This document shows positions 49,138 to 63,169 of a stretch of DNA of 64,000 nucleotides, piece after piece. The notes under the pieces are model-generated. The model was not told the DNA's origin. It made no database searches and saw only the letters and a program-made list of their open reading frames with translations. Position numbers and translations under genes: made by a program. Positions within the stretch are counted from its first letter, which is position 1, and each line of letters begins with the position of its first letter. Source of the DNA: Carallia brachiata (taxonomy: Eukaryota; Streptophyta; Magnoliopsida; Malpighiales; Rhizophoraceae); the NCBI GenBank assembly GCA_021464245.1, contig JADCRB010000106.1, forward strand, positions 1 to 64,000, in the 5' to 3' direction.

Positions 49138-50595
49138 ATGGCGAGCGAGGAAGAGAGTGCGGTGAAGGAGCCGTTGGATCTCATTAGACTGAGCCTCGAC
49201 GAGCGCATCTACGTCAAGCTCCGCTCCGACCGCGAGCTCCGCGGCAAACTCCATGTACGCCCTTCGCTTTTCAAAATTAAAAACATCGTTCTATTATTCC
49301 TCAATGTCTGAGCGCTTGTTTTTTTGTATCTATTGGATGCTAGGGGGGTTAGTTTTGGTTCACAATTGGGTGGATTCCCAGACTGCCAAATTTAGGTTTT
49401 CCCGGAAAACAAAGAGCTTTATTGTTGCCTTTTAGCTTTGTGGGTAGCGAGTTGGGGATTTCCTGGTTTTTGGCGGTGACGAGTTTATTAGGGTTTATTA
49501 TTATTTCTTTTTTCTTTTTTTTTTTTTTTTTTTAGTATATATAATAGTTTGGGCAAAATGTTTGTGTTATAGAATCAACAGAGCTGGAGGCTAGAACTAC
49601 CGGAAAGCTTGTAGAGTATGTATAACGCCTAAAAAGGCATGTCTTCCTGCGAGTAAATATTCAGACCTTTCTTCGAAAAGAAAAAAGGAAAAAGCAGAAT
49701 TAATTGGTGGAGTTTTTTGAATTTACTGATGATTAAAATATGTTGGCCTTTAACATTAGTTATAACTTAGCCTTCGTGTCCAGAATTATAGGTCTTAAGT
49801 TCGAGTTCTAATTAGAGCCAATTGACCACAAAATTAAATATGTTGGCTTTGATGTTACACATTTTTCATTTGTCAATTTGTGGTTCTTCATTTTATTGTT
49901 TAATTTTCATTTCTGATTTAAATTTGGCGGGGCAGGCTTATGATCAACATCTGAATATGATTCTTGGTGATGTTGAAGAAATTGTCACCACTGTAGAAAT
50001 CGATGATGAGACTTACGAAGAGATTGTTCGGGTTTGTTGTATCACTCATCTTCTTACTGTTTATAGTAAAAATGTTCATCTTATTTGCTAGCTTTTTCAT
50101 TTTAAAAGCAATTGAGATCCGCTTAGATTATGCACAACATTGGATGTCCAAAGGGTGACATCTCAAAACAATGTTTTCTTGCCTTAAGATTGGAGCTGTT
50201 CAGTCATTTGGTGTTTTGTTGAGATTGCACAAACTTGATTGACAAGAACACCACATTCTAAGCACCCAAGCTTCATTAGAGACTTGTGGAAGCTGCTGCG
50301 TCAAAAAATAACTGGATGCCATAAAGAAAACAAAAGACTTACTGGAAGTGTTATGTTGGGGAAACTTATAAAGTAGAAAACAGGGAGTGAATAGGCATTT
50401 TTGTTTGTTTGAGAGCTGGTATTTGGAAAATGAAGTGTCATTCATTTAGTGCATAAATAATTTTCATGTCAAGGTGCTAAACTAACGTCTTATGGCCTTT
50501 TTCTTTTGTTTCAGACTACGAGGCGCACAGTACCTTTTCTTTTTGTTAGAGGAGATGGTGTCATATTGGTTTCTCCTCCGCTGAGGACAACTTAA
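49138..50595 (+). CDS. LSM3: LSM3, Sm-like protein of the LSM1-7 and LSM2-8 rings
   Basis: Exons 49138-49254, 49936-50031 and 50515-50595, all in phase 0 with GT-AG introns, encode 97 residues. The protein starts [20 protein letters not shown]. The Sm1 part is [31 protein letters not shown] and the Sm2 part is [17 protein letters not shown]. The length fits plant LSM3 (about 98 residues). LSM3 sits in the cytoplasmic LSM1-7 ring, which promotes decapping and mRNA decay, and in the nuclear LSM2-8 ring, which binds U6 snRNA in splicing. No frame damage is seen. It is divergent from the trihelix pseudogene and convergent with SEC5. Intron 1 carries a tRNA-like B-box segment near 49795-49812 and a long poly(T). 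Confidence 0.95.
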
Positions 50596-52233
50596 CTAGG
50601 AGGATCATGTTCTCGGTGCAATCTTAGGGAAACAGCATATATTCAGACTCATTTTTACCTTGGTATTCCTGCATTTTCATGACTGCTCAAGCTTAGTAGT
50701 TTCTGTTGTATTAAAGACTTTGTGGGGTTAGCAATCACGGAGTGTTTAAGGTCCTTGTCTGATTTAGGAAAATCATGAATCTAGATGATGTATAATTATC
50801 ATGCTGAATCTAATTGATTCAGACTTTTGGGAACATCCATCAAGTGGACGTAGGCAATGCTATTTCAACTTTGTGGTCAAGGAAAGCTAATGTACTGTCA
50901 GCAAGAATTGTGATTGCTTCTCATTCATGTTTTAGGTTTTGAATTTGAAATGTTTTGGTTTGAATGACAGAATTGACAGTTTTTGTACCTTACGGATGAA
51001 GGGATTTCGGTATAAAAGGAGAGTTGAGAGGATGCGGTCAGCAGTACCCATCCCTTCCCACTCTCTTGTGCCGTCGAGTCCATCGAAGTTTCGAGTTCTC
51101 TAGTGAGAACAGCATCTCTGTCCTACTTTACCAACATTCTGGGCTGTGTTTTTCCCAGCCTAAAATGCTTTATGGCGAAAATCTGGAATTGTACCAGGCA
51201 GTCAAGTCTTATTCCAGTTAAAAGTTTCGTCCGTAGGGTTTACAATTTGCAGATTGTTCTCTAATTTGAAAATTTTATCAAATAGCTTATTAAGTGTTGG
51301 TCCATCCAGGATATTGCTAATCCAAGTTCCGTGGTGAAAGGGGAAAGCTCAAGTAAATTTAAGCAGTTATGTTTTTTAGGGTTATATATGCATATAGTAA
51401 GCTACTGGCTTATTGCAATAATAACTTTTTTTTTTTTTTTTGAAGTTGAGAAAGGCAATAATAACTAATTTGGAGTTTAAAAGTTTAAAATATGCTCAAA
51501 AGCTTCAAATTTTTAGTTGAAAATCCAAAAATAATTATTACACCAATGCTAGGATCACTAAATTTATGTTTTTCTTTCTGGCCTTCGGATTACAAGCGTG
51601 CGTTTTTTTTTTTCAGAAAAAAGTATAAAGATCTATTCTGAGGGTGCCAAAAAGGAAAATGCTATCAGGTGCAACTTTGGCCACTTTGGTTGGGAGTGTT
51701 TTCCTCCAATCACCCAGACCTGTTTGCCTCATCCTCCCTAACCAGCTGGACTCCAGCCATCAAAGACCGAAAAAATAGAAAAAAAAAACAAAAAAAAGAA
51801 AAAAGAAAAATTCTATGCCTTGTACAAAGTTAAATTGAAGAGTTACTGAAACTTACACAAGAAAAGGGTGCATATGTCGCCCGTTTGCTCGTTATTATAT
51901 ACACCAAGTTTACCTAGTAAAGTATGAATATATGATGCACAAAAATAAGCTCAACTTGCAATGAATTATTTGCTACCAATAATTGAAAGATATACTCACA
52001 TTTGCTACGAGGCATAGTACAGGTACAAACACAATTCTATTGTGCAGTCTAAAAGCAAAACTGACATCATATTAACAAAGTTCTTTTGAGAGAGAGTGAG
52101 AGACGGGGGACTTGTATTTGGAAAGAATATGGATTTCATTGAATCAATTAGACTATAATAACGATACAACAATTGCATATGCACAAGGTAAAAATTGGAA
52201 AGGCAAAACCTGCAATTACAGATGACGACTATA
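50596..52233. other. Region between the convergent 3' ends of LSM3 and SEC5
   Basis: It contains the LSM3 3' UTR, a poly(T) micro-insertion at 51415-51466, an A-rich run near 51775-51810 and the SEC5 3' UTR. No gene is seen. Confidence 0.55.
51415..51466 (-). mobile_element. Micro retro-insertion: poly(T) tract with target-site duplication
   Basis: GCAATAATAACT occurs at 51415-51426 and 51455-51466. The insert is a T run followed by GAAGTTGAGAAAG. On the minus strand this is a short 3' end plus poly(A) tail. Confidence 0.6.
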
Positions 52234-55200
52234 TTATCGACGTCTATGCCGGGAGAAACGTGGAGATGCTGTTGCCTGTGTAGCCCTGTAGTTTCTGCTG
52301 GGGGAATCCATCGACCCTTTGAAACCATAAGCAGCTTTTGCTGGTTCTGGCACCGAGTCCAGGGGCATGGACTCCACAAAGCAAGCTATATTAATACGTG
52401 TCCTTTCAAGCTCCGTTTGAAGCAGCTCAGAGCTACACTGCTGTGCAAGTGCCTGAAACAAAACAAAATATATTTTAGGATACTTAAGAGCACAAGCAGA
52501 TTGGTTCACCGTATTAGTAATACTTGGAAGAATGAAGAATGCTGTTTACAATGAAAAATATCCTACGTATAATCTCTGGTTTTATACACATGCAAGTGTA
52601 TTTGTTGCGATGTCATAACTTCTCCTTTGATCTTTGTCCTAGTGCACGAAGCTCCCATGTAGTAAGGACAAGGGAAGGATCACGCACAGCCTTATCCTCT
52701 TTTTTTACAAAAAGAAGTTGTTTCAACGACTCAAATTTAAAAGGTCCATGTCATAATAAAGTAACCTTATTGTTACACCAATGACCGTAATGATTCAATT
52801 GGTAGGTGCAACAGATTCTCAGAAAGTGGAACATCTAGAGAGTTTTACAATCTTACAATCAAGTCATCTGGAGATACATTCAACCCCTGCTGCCTGTCAT
52901 CTGCAAGAGCATCTTCACTCCCACGAGTTGATCTGCGTTGATGCCCTGGATTTTCGACAGCTTCAGCCACATTCTCAGTGGCTTTCTCCAACAGCACTCC
53001 TTGCAAGGATTTAAGAGAATCCCTTGCATCAGGTGTGAAATATGGATTCAATATGGCCTCAAAGTATTCCAGCTGCAGAACACATGTTACAGAAATCAAA
53101 CCCTCTCATCAATTAGGCAAGCCTATTTTATGTAATCATACTACAGAAAAACAAACCATAGAAACCAGTTGCATTTAATTGGGTAATCCATCCTCTCATC
53201 AAAATAAGCAGCTCAATTCAAGAATATGCCACCCAGTCAAACCAAATCACATTTACCTCCAGCATGAGCTGACAAAAGCCATTTGCATCGAGTGACCGAA
53301 AATCTTTGCTTTTGTTTTCGTGAAAAATGCCCAGAAAAGTATCTATTAGACCTTCCACGAGAATGCCAAGTGTCTTGTCTAACAGTGGCTTCGCACCAGC
53401 AAAGACCTGCCATGGAAAAATAACCCATCTCAGAGTGTGAAAATTGCCAATAATAAAATAAGAGCAACAATAAAAGAAGCCCAGCAGCAGTAGCGACATC
53501 AACAACAAAGACAACTGCAACAACAATAATAATGAGTTCTTACACTTTCCCATCCACATCTTAGTTCATCCGATTCCTACAGGATAATGATGAGAATGAT
53601 AATGATAATGGTGATGATGATGATGATGATGATAGTAGTAGTGGTAATGGTAATAGTAACAAGAACAATAACATGAAGGTGATATTGTATTCTTTGCCAA
53701 ACATGCCTTCTAAATTGGTACATCAGAAATACAGCAAGCTAAATGAACCCCTACAACTTCTCACAATTTCACAGAATCTTCCGTCCTCCTTCCACAAGCT
53801 TATTCCAGAATTTTAGAGGAAACTAAGATCACAGGATCATGAACACTGCTAGAGACGAATAAAATACCTCTGCATGAACAGCCACTAAAGTGTGCAATAA
53901 CTCCACTGCAGCATCACGCACACCCTGTAGGAAATAAGCATTTAATTGTAACTGGTCATCATTGAGCTATATTTTAAAGAACGCTACAGGAAAGAACAGT
54001 AAAAGGGTAAAAAAAAAAAAAAGAAAAGAACATAACCAATCATCAATCACCAAACTCTTACTTTAACTAAAAAAGAGAAGATACAGTCATCAATGACCAA
54101 ATTCTTACTTTTACTACAGGTGCTGCTCCCCATTGGATACCAGAATTGATCAAATAATCCATAGCTGCTGTTCTGATCATATTTGCCTAGTGAGAAGCAA
54201 ATATTTCACAACAGGTCGAAAAATCAACAAGTAATAAGCATCAAATTAGACTAAATTATGGTTTGAATTAGCTTCAAGACCAAGATTGTGGAGAAAATAC
54301 CTTTCTCAAAATTAGTAATAATCTATCAGTAAAACATAAACTAGATTTAGCGTCAATGCCCACATCAACAACAAATTGTGGCAGGTGAACAGAACAAATA
54401 TTCAATAAGGAACCATACCAGCCATTCTTGTTGTGTTTTCGGAGGGCGGGACAAGGGATGGGTGTTGCAGACAAGATTATTCAAGTAATAGGTCCAAGAG
54501 AAAGAGAATAACAATACCGGTACCACCTCATAAGCCATTGTGCTCAGACAAAGCCATGTATATTTTCCGTTTGATGCACACGTGCATGGATAAGTTTCCT
54601 ACAAAATCAAAAAAACAGGTAACCTGTTCTTTACCTTTGCAAAAGCATACTGTGCAAGGACCTTCTCTTCAAGGCCAGAGAACGACATCACTAGATCCTG
54701 TATATCACTTTCCTCATCATCTTTTTCCCTGCCACAGCGAAGATATGGTACCAACTTCATAGCTGTAATTACCGGGGGGAAATACAAGAATGTAAACCTA
54801 CTCTTCAGTATAAAAAAGTTTAAATTTAATGCAACATCTGAAAACAACAATTCAGTAGTAATCATTGGTCTGCTGAATTCAAATATCAAGATGGCAACCC
54901 ATATGGTATAACTTGAGCAAAAAATACTCCATGAAAGATAATAAAAATTAATCAGAAGCTATAATTCTCTTTTACAAACAGTTAATTGATCACACAGAGC
55001 AAAGGGTACATTTGAACCTTTCTGCCCACAGCACATAAGACTCATGCACTACGACACCCTTTTTCTTTTACACAACCAGTAGGGATGACCTACATTAAGT
55101 CTAAACATGATTTACAACCAGCTTACAGAATTGGGGTGCATTCCATGATTGATCTTTCCCAAGCCAATTTCTTCAGCTTAGGGCAATAGCTGGGTCAGAT

Positions 55201-58200
55201 CACATGCTACAGCACAACCATAGGTTTGATACATATGGTCCGCAGGTAAAATTGATCAAGAGTTACACATGCAGTATTGATGGAGAGAGAGGGGTGCAAG
55301 GGGAGTCAACAACATACCTAGACTGCAACCAAATATTCCTGTACTTGCTGTACAACGCAGAAGCAAGTTCATCTTTGCAGCATCCAATATTACTTAACAC
55401 TATCAGCAACTGTTGATGTGGATCAACAACACTTCCTGGGAGATTAGATGACAAATTTTCTACTGTTTCATAAGAAAGGTCATTCTGTAACTGCAGACTT
55501 TCTTTGCTTGATTTATTTAGGGGAAGCTCACTTCCAATATGTTCCAAATGACCTGCTCAGTGCGTGCAGAATGGAATCATCATTAATTAGATGTAAATAA
55601 TTTTGAAAACACTTTCCAATATATCAAGCTATAAATAACACTTCCATCATACCAGCAAAATCTAGGAAACAGTTTAAGAAGGCAAGTCTAACAGATTCTT
55701 GAATTTCTTGAAGTTGCATAAACATGTCTTCTGACTTTCTAGCTTCACTCCTTAAAGACTGAATCATCCTGGAAAAAGCCAAAAAAAAAAAAAAAGAAGA
55801 CAGTCAACACGGTAAAAGTGTATTAGGAAACTGAAGTTGGTTAAGCAGTGTCCATTCCAATGTTCAGAAGTCTTAGGTAGCAACAAGAGAAAAATATGGT
55901 ACATCTCTTGCTTTAATTTTAGGAACTATTTAATGGAAATTCCTATTTCTGTTATGTCATCTATCTAAAATCCACCCAAACCAAATAATCAACATCCAAT
56001 GTAAGAGTGGAATCTGGTCCCGACCTTCGGAGATGCCACTGGGTGAAATTAACTGGTAAATCAGCCGACACTCTTGGTGACAAAAAGTGGATAATACTTC
56101 CATCCACATCCCCAGATGCATAATGAAAGTTCACTAATTGTCGCCTAAACTAACAGTGGTCCAACCTCTTGACTTTGATCAGAAATAAAGGTGTACCTTT
56201 ACCTTCGACTTTTGACGTATCAGACAACATTTCAAGCTGAGGATCTATATAAGACAGACATTGTTGTAACCCCGAAACCTTCTTGATGTCACTAAGGAAG
56301 GATTTGATTGGTCTAGGCAACATGACCATATATATGGGCTCGTGTAGCTACCAGTTATATAACCTATACTCCCACCTAAACAAAATCTTAACTTACAAAT
56401 TTATCTGATCCATTGCTGAGCCTATAACGGAGCGAAAGGCCAGAGGCAAAAAAGAGATTGTATATGGAGATTTATTCCTTTCAAGCATAGACACTGGAAT
56501 CCAAGTCTCTTGTTTCGAAATCTCTTCTGTTGTTGACCGCATCCACGAGCAAAGTCTAAGGATGTAAATCTTTGAGAGCTCTGCCTGAAGAGTTCTAAGT
56601 GCTGTAACTGTAACAACGAAATGAACAAGTCAGATTTTGAGAGCACAAGAACAGCAGCTTAGATGAGTACGTACATACCAGTAATGGGTGGAGCTGATTC
56701 TTTCGCTTCAAAAACTTGGCACGCTTTGGATATTTCCTCAATGGCATCACTCATATATGAGCAAAGAATATTGGACTCATCAAGATCACGAAAGGTGTTG
56801 TGAACCTGCACCAGAAACAAACTTCTTAGGATCAACCTGCCAAACTTATTCTCCATAGAGAAAATACAGAGCCACAGAGAAATTCTCAACACTTCACCTT
56901 GACTTCATATGCAGATAAGGTGTTGCGTATCATCCCAGCAACTTCATCAAGGGAATGGGCAGAGTACCTCCAATCTCCAACTTTTTCCTCACTCTTATTT
57001 GCCGAAGTATTAACGTTGGATTCAACAGAAACTTGCGAAGACTGAAGGGCCAAAATTATATTACAGAAAAACTAATAGAGCGTATAACAGAAGCGATCAT
57101 ATTTGTAATAACAAGTGCTTTCTTATTAGTTACAGAAATCCTTTTTTTTTTTTTAATCAAGGCGATGAGGTTTGCTCCATGAATTGGGACAGAGCCAGTT
57201 ATTGCCTTGATCAAAGGCTGCAAGGTCATAAAGCCATACATTTGATAGTCTTGATGTTTCCTAATTCACGAATATCAAGCAAGCATCCATCTCTTTTAAA
57301 CTTGACTTTGCATGTATGACAGGCCCCAAAACATCATATTTGGTAGTAGGAATAGGTAACTACAGAGGTTGGAATGGATGAAAATGTGGTCTGCAGAATT
57401 GTCTTAACTCTCCTAACAAAGTAAAACAGGAATCACGGTGAATGATGTGGAAGGCATATTGAATTCAATATGGCTGAGAAGTTGTATGCTTCAATTTCTG
57501 ACCTACTTTCAATCACCGATAATGATTCACAAAACAATAAACTGCACCTTTTTAACTCAAAGTCTAAAAAGAAGGCCAACATTCCCAATACCTTTGCAAA
57601 TTTACCACTGTAAACAGAAAGTGCTATTTTCCAAAAGGCTGGTACATAATGGATAAGTACGCCAGTTAACCTTCGGATGTATTTTCCTCTAAGAGCATCA
57701 ACTTCTTCACCAGTCGTATCTACCAGCTGTGAATCCACTGAGGGATGAACATTTTCCATACCAATGGAATACTCTGTATCTGACTGACAGTATAAAGGTG
57801 ATACAACGAAAAAAAAATCATCACCAGCATGAAACCATGAGTACATTTCAATAAACATAATACAATTACTATAAATGATTGTGCTTACAGATTGATTCAG
57901 ATTTTGTTGAATTTGCCTCCACCTAGCATCAGAAAGTGCTCTTTCACGCATCTCATTATTCAAATTTTCCATTCTTGTTTCATGATCTAATGTGCACTTT
58001 TCAAGCAAACCTCGTATTCTGTTATTCTGTAAAAGAAACAAACCTTAAGAATCAACAAGTTGACCTTCTCTTGTGATAGTAGATTGGTCAAAAGCAACTA
58101 ACACTCCTATAGACGCAGTTTCATATTTTCGTATGCATAGATTTGGCAACAGAGTTTATTATTTTTGAATTCCTAATGGTAAGGCTAGAATACTAAAATG

Positions 58201-60740
58201 AGAGTGAAACTGCGACCCAGATCCATCATATGACTGGCTTCATCAGCTAAGTGTTTGGTCCAGAGAATACGATAATATACATCAGAAAATCTACCAGCAA
58301 ATAGATTGTTAATTTACCCTCAGCCATTCTACATGTATTGAGCAAGGATTTACTAACCTGTACGTTTAAATAATGCCACACAGGATCAGATTCAGGTTCC
58401 AGTTCCAACAACAGCCTCACTGTGTTCTCAAGCTATGTGAACCACAAGAATTTGTAAGTAGCTAGAAAAAGAAAATATGAATAGTGCAATGATCTAATAT
58501 AAATTATGAAAAAAAAAAAAAAGTACCACTTCTCCTGCCCTGTTTTTCAATAAGGAGAGTGCAAAAGGTAAAATAAACAATAAAGAACCAGTAGATTGTG
58601 GCTTTGTGATGAAACAAATGGATAAAATCGGTAAAAAGTTATCACTAGCCCTGTAGCCTTGGATGAGCAACACCTTGGGCCAATAGTAAGCACAATTTCC
58701 CAGACAGCAAAAGACAGTACACTACCATACAAATGCATGAAAAAAGAAAATATGCACTACCATTTTTTTTGGCATGCAACCAATTCTCATAAAATTTCAG
58801 AGTCAATGAATGTCTTCCTCAAGATAATTCGCATTACAACTTGTACGTCATTCTTATCTCTCACAGTTTCTCATAATCAAGCAACTTCTTCACTCACGTT
58901 ATTTGTTCTACCATAAATTGCTTAGATGATCCAATTACACTTTGTGCATGCCTTTGTCATGAAGTTTGTGAATATGCCTACAAAACGATATGGTTTCTAT
59001 AATATTTTTGTCAGTCATTTTTATGTTTATCTCTTTTGTTGCTTCATTGATACAACAATCCTATCAAAGAAATTTGAGAATCTTCATGGTCCCCTCACCC
59101 AAAATTGAAAGAAAAAAAAAAAAAAAAGCAAAACAACAACAAAGGAAAAATAACTTACATTTGTTAGGTCTATCTGTGGATCCTCCATTGACTTATAGAG
59201 CGTGCCTTTGAATTCATGCATCACTTTTTCAACCTCTTCAAGAACACGTTTCAGAATGTTTACCTAAAATCAACCAAGACCAGTAAACATTCTCACAGAG
59301 AATTGAAAGCTTTAAGAAAAAGAACGATGTCCCTTTTATCAAACAGATGCACTAAAGAAAATTCAGCTAACAAATATGCCAAAAGAGCAAGGTCTGTAGG
59401 AGACAAAAACAATCTACATAAGAATATATGGTCCATACATGAGATGGCAGAGCAATTGACTTCGCCTTTTTGTATTCCCTAACTGCCAAGTCATATTCAC
59501 CCTTAGTAATGCTCCCACGAATTGTACTTGGCAAGTTAAATAGTGTGCGGAACCTCTGAAGCATTCCTTGGACAGACCGGATCTTTTCAGCCTGAGCCTG
59601 TTTATAGGAATAAAAACAAGTGACCCATGCTACATTGAAAGCAAGAATTTCAATTGGTCCAAAATCTTAAACCTTAACAACCTGTCTTTCAAATAGAGGC
59701 TCAAAAGCACGATTAGCCAGTGAAGTTACTCCTTGCATGCAATTAAACAGGTGAGAAGTCCCAGAACCTTCAGGATCTTCTTCAATCCGTTTCAATTTAG
59801 ACTCAATATCTGTAGATAATTCAAGATATTGTGACATCAATACTAAGAAAAAGCTAAGGCATCATCAACAGCTAGAATTGTAAAATGTTGACGCAATAAA
59901 ATCTATGAGCACCAGAAGCCAGTTTTAAGCAAGACTTGAGTTCATTCGTCCTAATAAGTCTAATGCTAAAATCCATGTGCCAACTAATGCTTGCATACCA
60001 TCAATTGTAGTTTTGCAGGAGACAAAGCAGTCAAAATTGTCTTTAACCAACTGTTTTCGCTGCTGAGTGCGTCCCTTAAGATCAGTTTTCAAAGCAAGTG
60101 CACCACTCTCCAAGTCTGCTGAACTTGTATTTTGATGTATACGGGATAGAAACAGCTTTGCATCAAATTGTTCAGAGAAATATAACAATTTATCTGCCAA
60201 AATAGAAATAAAAGATTTTTTCAGCATAATAAGCAGCAAAGTCTAAGTAGCCTCCAAAAATGAAAAGCAGTATGCATCATTTTGAATTTCACAACAGAAG
60301 CGGGGTGATCAACAACTGGATTTTATGGAATTAGGTTGATTTTCCACATCTGGAAAACAAAAAGAAGAATATCAAAGAAACTACTACTAATATATATGCA
60401 AATCCATGAGGAAAGCACTGGTATCCAATCCATAGATTCTTTTCCATGTAAGTAATCAGTGTTGAAAATCTAATAGCAAAACAAACAAGTGCCTGCAGTC
60501 TCTGAAAATATGCGATTAATTCCATCAACAATAAACCCAAAACCTGCTATAGGAAAATTTTTCCCAGATGTTCATTCTCCAAAGTCAGCAAGTTGAAATG
60601 AGAAACATTTGAAAAGAGAAAAAAAAAAAAAATTAATTTTGCTGTTTTTATATTCTAATAAAAGAGTTCCATGATACCCTACAAAAAGCCCAAATTATAA
60701 CAAAGGAAATTTTTTGGGAAAAGAATGAGGAGGGGCGGGG

Positions 60741-60786
<46 letters not shown>

Positions 60787-63169
60787 CCGCGAAGGTTACT
60801 ATCCAGCTGATCTTTATCAGATATGGTTGGAGAGCTTTCTGATGACTCGGTAATCAACCTTAGTGTTCGGTTATCTATAATCCTGTCAATACAGCAAATC
60901 AAGGTTTAGCAAAATGGACATAGGGGATGAACAATAAATGAGGTACTTATTGAGCCTGTCACGGGAAAGTATGGACGGTACCCTTACACCTAAATTTGAA
61001 CAACTTATAGTAACGCAATTAAAATAATTTTAAACACCTTGCATGTTAAGTAAATTACCAGTTTTAAAAAACCAAATAACATAAACTACGCTTTCTGCAT
61101 ATGCAGATGTAATATCCAAAAATCTTGAAGATGCTGAAAGCAGTCAACCAGCAGAGTCCACATTAAAACAAGTATTAGAAACCATAATTGCATTGAAAAC
61201 TGCTAATCAACATGTGCTATGGGAGAATAACACTTGGCAGTCCAAGACATGAAAGAGAAGCTCACCCCAATCCTAGCGGATCAATACATTCCATGCCACG
61301 AGGAAATGATTGGAGACTGTTAAGCCCCTTTACACCCAATGCTGATGGTTTCCGCTCAAACTTTTGAGCCGCCGGTGCAGTTCTCGTCTCTCGCATTTCA
61401 CGAACCCTACGAGAAAGCTGGAAAAGGAGGATGGAATAGGCATATTCAAAAAATGAAAGCCCAAATTTGTAACAGAGAGTTGTACCATTAAGTGTTTTGT
61501 TCTCTGCTATAACATTTCCAGACAAAGGAATCTATACTTGTCATTGCTAGACTTCTCAAGCTCTATATTTGACAAGTAGCGAGCAGAAAAATGCGAGATT
61601 GAATAAAAAAGAAAGTTTATCAAGGTGTGGCACGAAAAAAGCAAAGTAAAAATTCTTCAAGAACTGCACTGAAATGTTTAATTAGTTGTTCTGATAAACC
61701 AAGAGGAGCAATAAAAATTCTGCACTCTCAGTAAGACTGTGTACTGAGAAAAAGAAAAGAAAAGGAAAAAGATGATTGTTTTAGTAAATTTCATGCATTA
61801 CACCTTTTTACAGGATGCCTTTTCTTCTAATACTCTCTGAACTAATGCCAAAAAAGGTATAATCGATGCTAAGAGCATGGATAATTGTAGAACATCTTAC
61901 GCAATGCTTCAATGAAAATGACAGCATTAGAACAGATTACATTTGAGTTCTAACTGATACACATTTGAGTTCTAACTGATACAATATACGTGACACAGCC
62001 AGTCAAAATTCTATTGTAAAACACACTTTGATGAAACGAAGCATCACTATATTGAATGAAATAACGCAAGGCAGTTGATAATGGTCTAACTCTAAGTAGA
62101 TATTTTCAATAACACAAACCAGGCTGAATTCAGAACCAAGGAACAGAAAAATAAATTTAGAAAAATGACGGTTAGCCATGTTTCATTATAATTTGTTTCT
62201 TATAGCCCATCATTATTTCCAGTGGTTAATGCCATGTCGACCCTCTACCACAAATAAAACTGTTAAAGCCTTCACAAAAGGAAGACTGAAACCCCTCAAG
62301 CAATCCAGCTCATTCAAAGATTTTTCAAATCAGGTAAATTGGTTCGACCATATATCAAATCAACTCTACGACAACATATTACAAAATTCCTAGCCTGGTT
62401 AACCTTTTTTCTAATCAGGCAGCTCAACATAACAAACTGTAAATGAAACCTAGAACAACCACAGAACAGTCCATATGCCTAAAAACACAAATATCTCACC
62501 CCTAGGCATTATCACTATCGTATTGCGAATTACTGATGCAAGTATGTCCACCTCGAGCCGGGAAGAAACTTAATTCCAATAATTCAATCATCCATGTTCC
62601 GCAAGTAACAAACCAGACGCACACAAAACACATACACATTGTTCCAGCTAGAGAAACAACACAAGCATGTATATAACATATAACCATCAACATATACTCT
62701 CGATACAGAACAAACGTACCTCAGTCTCATCAACTCGTTTCCAGCAATCAGGCTCCTGTCCATCCCAACCTCTATCCTCCTCCCTCGCTCCTCTCCCTCC
62801 TCCTCCCCTGGCGGCGCCGCCACCTCGCACTTTCCCTCCTCCTCTATCTTTTGAACTCACCTCCTCATCTCCGCTCGATATGCTAAGCATTTCCACCTCC
62901 GAATCATCGTCTTCCTCCACCACTCTCCTGTTCTTCTGTTGTTGTTGCTGCTGCTGGCGGGGATTCTGCTGGTAATGATTCGCTACGCTCGGGGCCGGCC
63001 TCTGGGCGGCCGCCGCCGCTTTCGGCGGCTGGACGAAATTCTCTACCGGCTTCCGCTGATTGGAAGCGGATACGGACGACGGAGGTCTCCGGTAGTTCAG
63101 ATCCCGCTGCGCTTGCTCCTTCAACGCCATCTGAAGAAGCTCGTCCTCGTCGTCGCTGTCGCTGGACAT
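52234..63169 (-). CDS. SEC5: SEC5, exocyst complex subunit (21 exons, intact)
   Basis: Subunit of the octameric exocyst that tethers secretory vesicles at the plasma membrane. Exons, 5' to 3': 63169-62720, 61417-61266, 60882-60788, 60193-59999, 59809-59682, 59597-59439, 59263-59159, 58432-58358, 58026-57889, 57783-57592, 57041-56898, 56805-56679, 56607-56397, 55768-55653, 55552-55318, 54728-54635, 54186-54109, 53924-53868, 53406-53257, 53072-52857, 52452-52234. They sum to 3,336 bases, 1,111 residues, close to Arabidopsis SEC5A (about 1,090). Key signs: start MSSDSDDEDELLQMALKEQ, a poly-Gln and acidic N-terminal region, WDGQEPDCWKRVDETE, then LSRRVREMRETRTAP, DKLLYFSEQFDAKLFLSRIH, KGEYDLAVREYKKAKSIALP, FAGAKPLLDK and a basic tail ending RHRRR. 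All splice phases agree and no frame damage is seen. Intron 3 begins GTCTCTC and runs into a CT microsatellite. Confidence 0.95.
53586..53665. repeat. Imperfect GAT/TAG/TGG trinucleotide tract in SEC5 intron 19
   Basis: A run of GATGAT with ATG, AGT and GGT variants, in the intron between the exons at 53924-53868 and 53406-53257. Confidence 0.7.
60743..60786. repeat. (GA)n microsatellite touching the SEC5 intron 3 donor
   Basis: About eighteen GA units, a GG interruption and a few more. On the coding (minus) strand this is a CT repeat that begins two bases into the intron. Confidence 0.9.
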
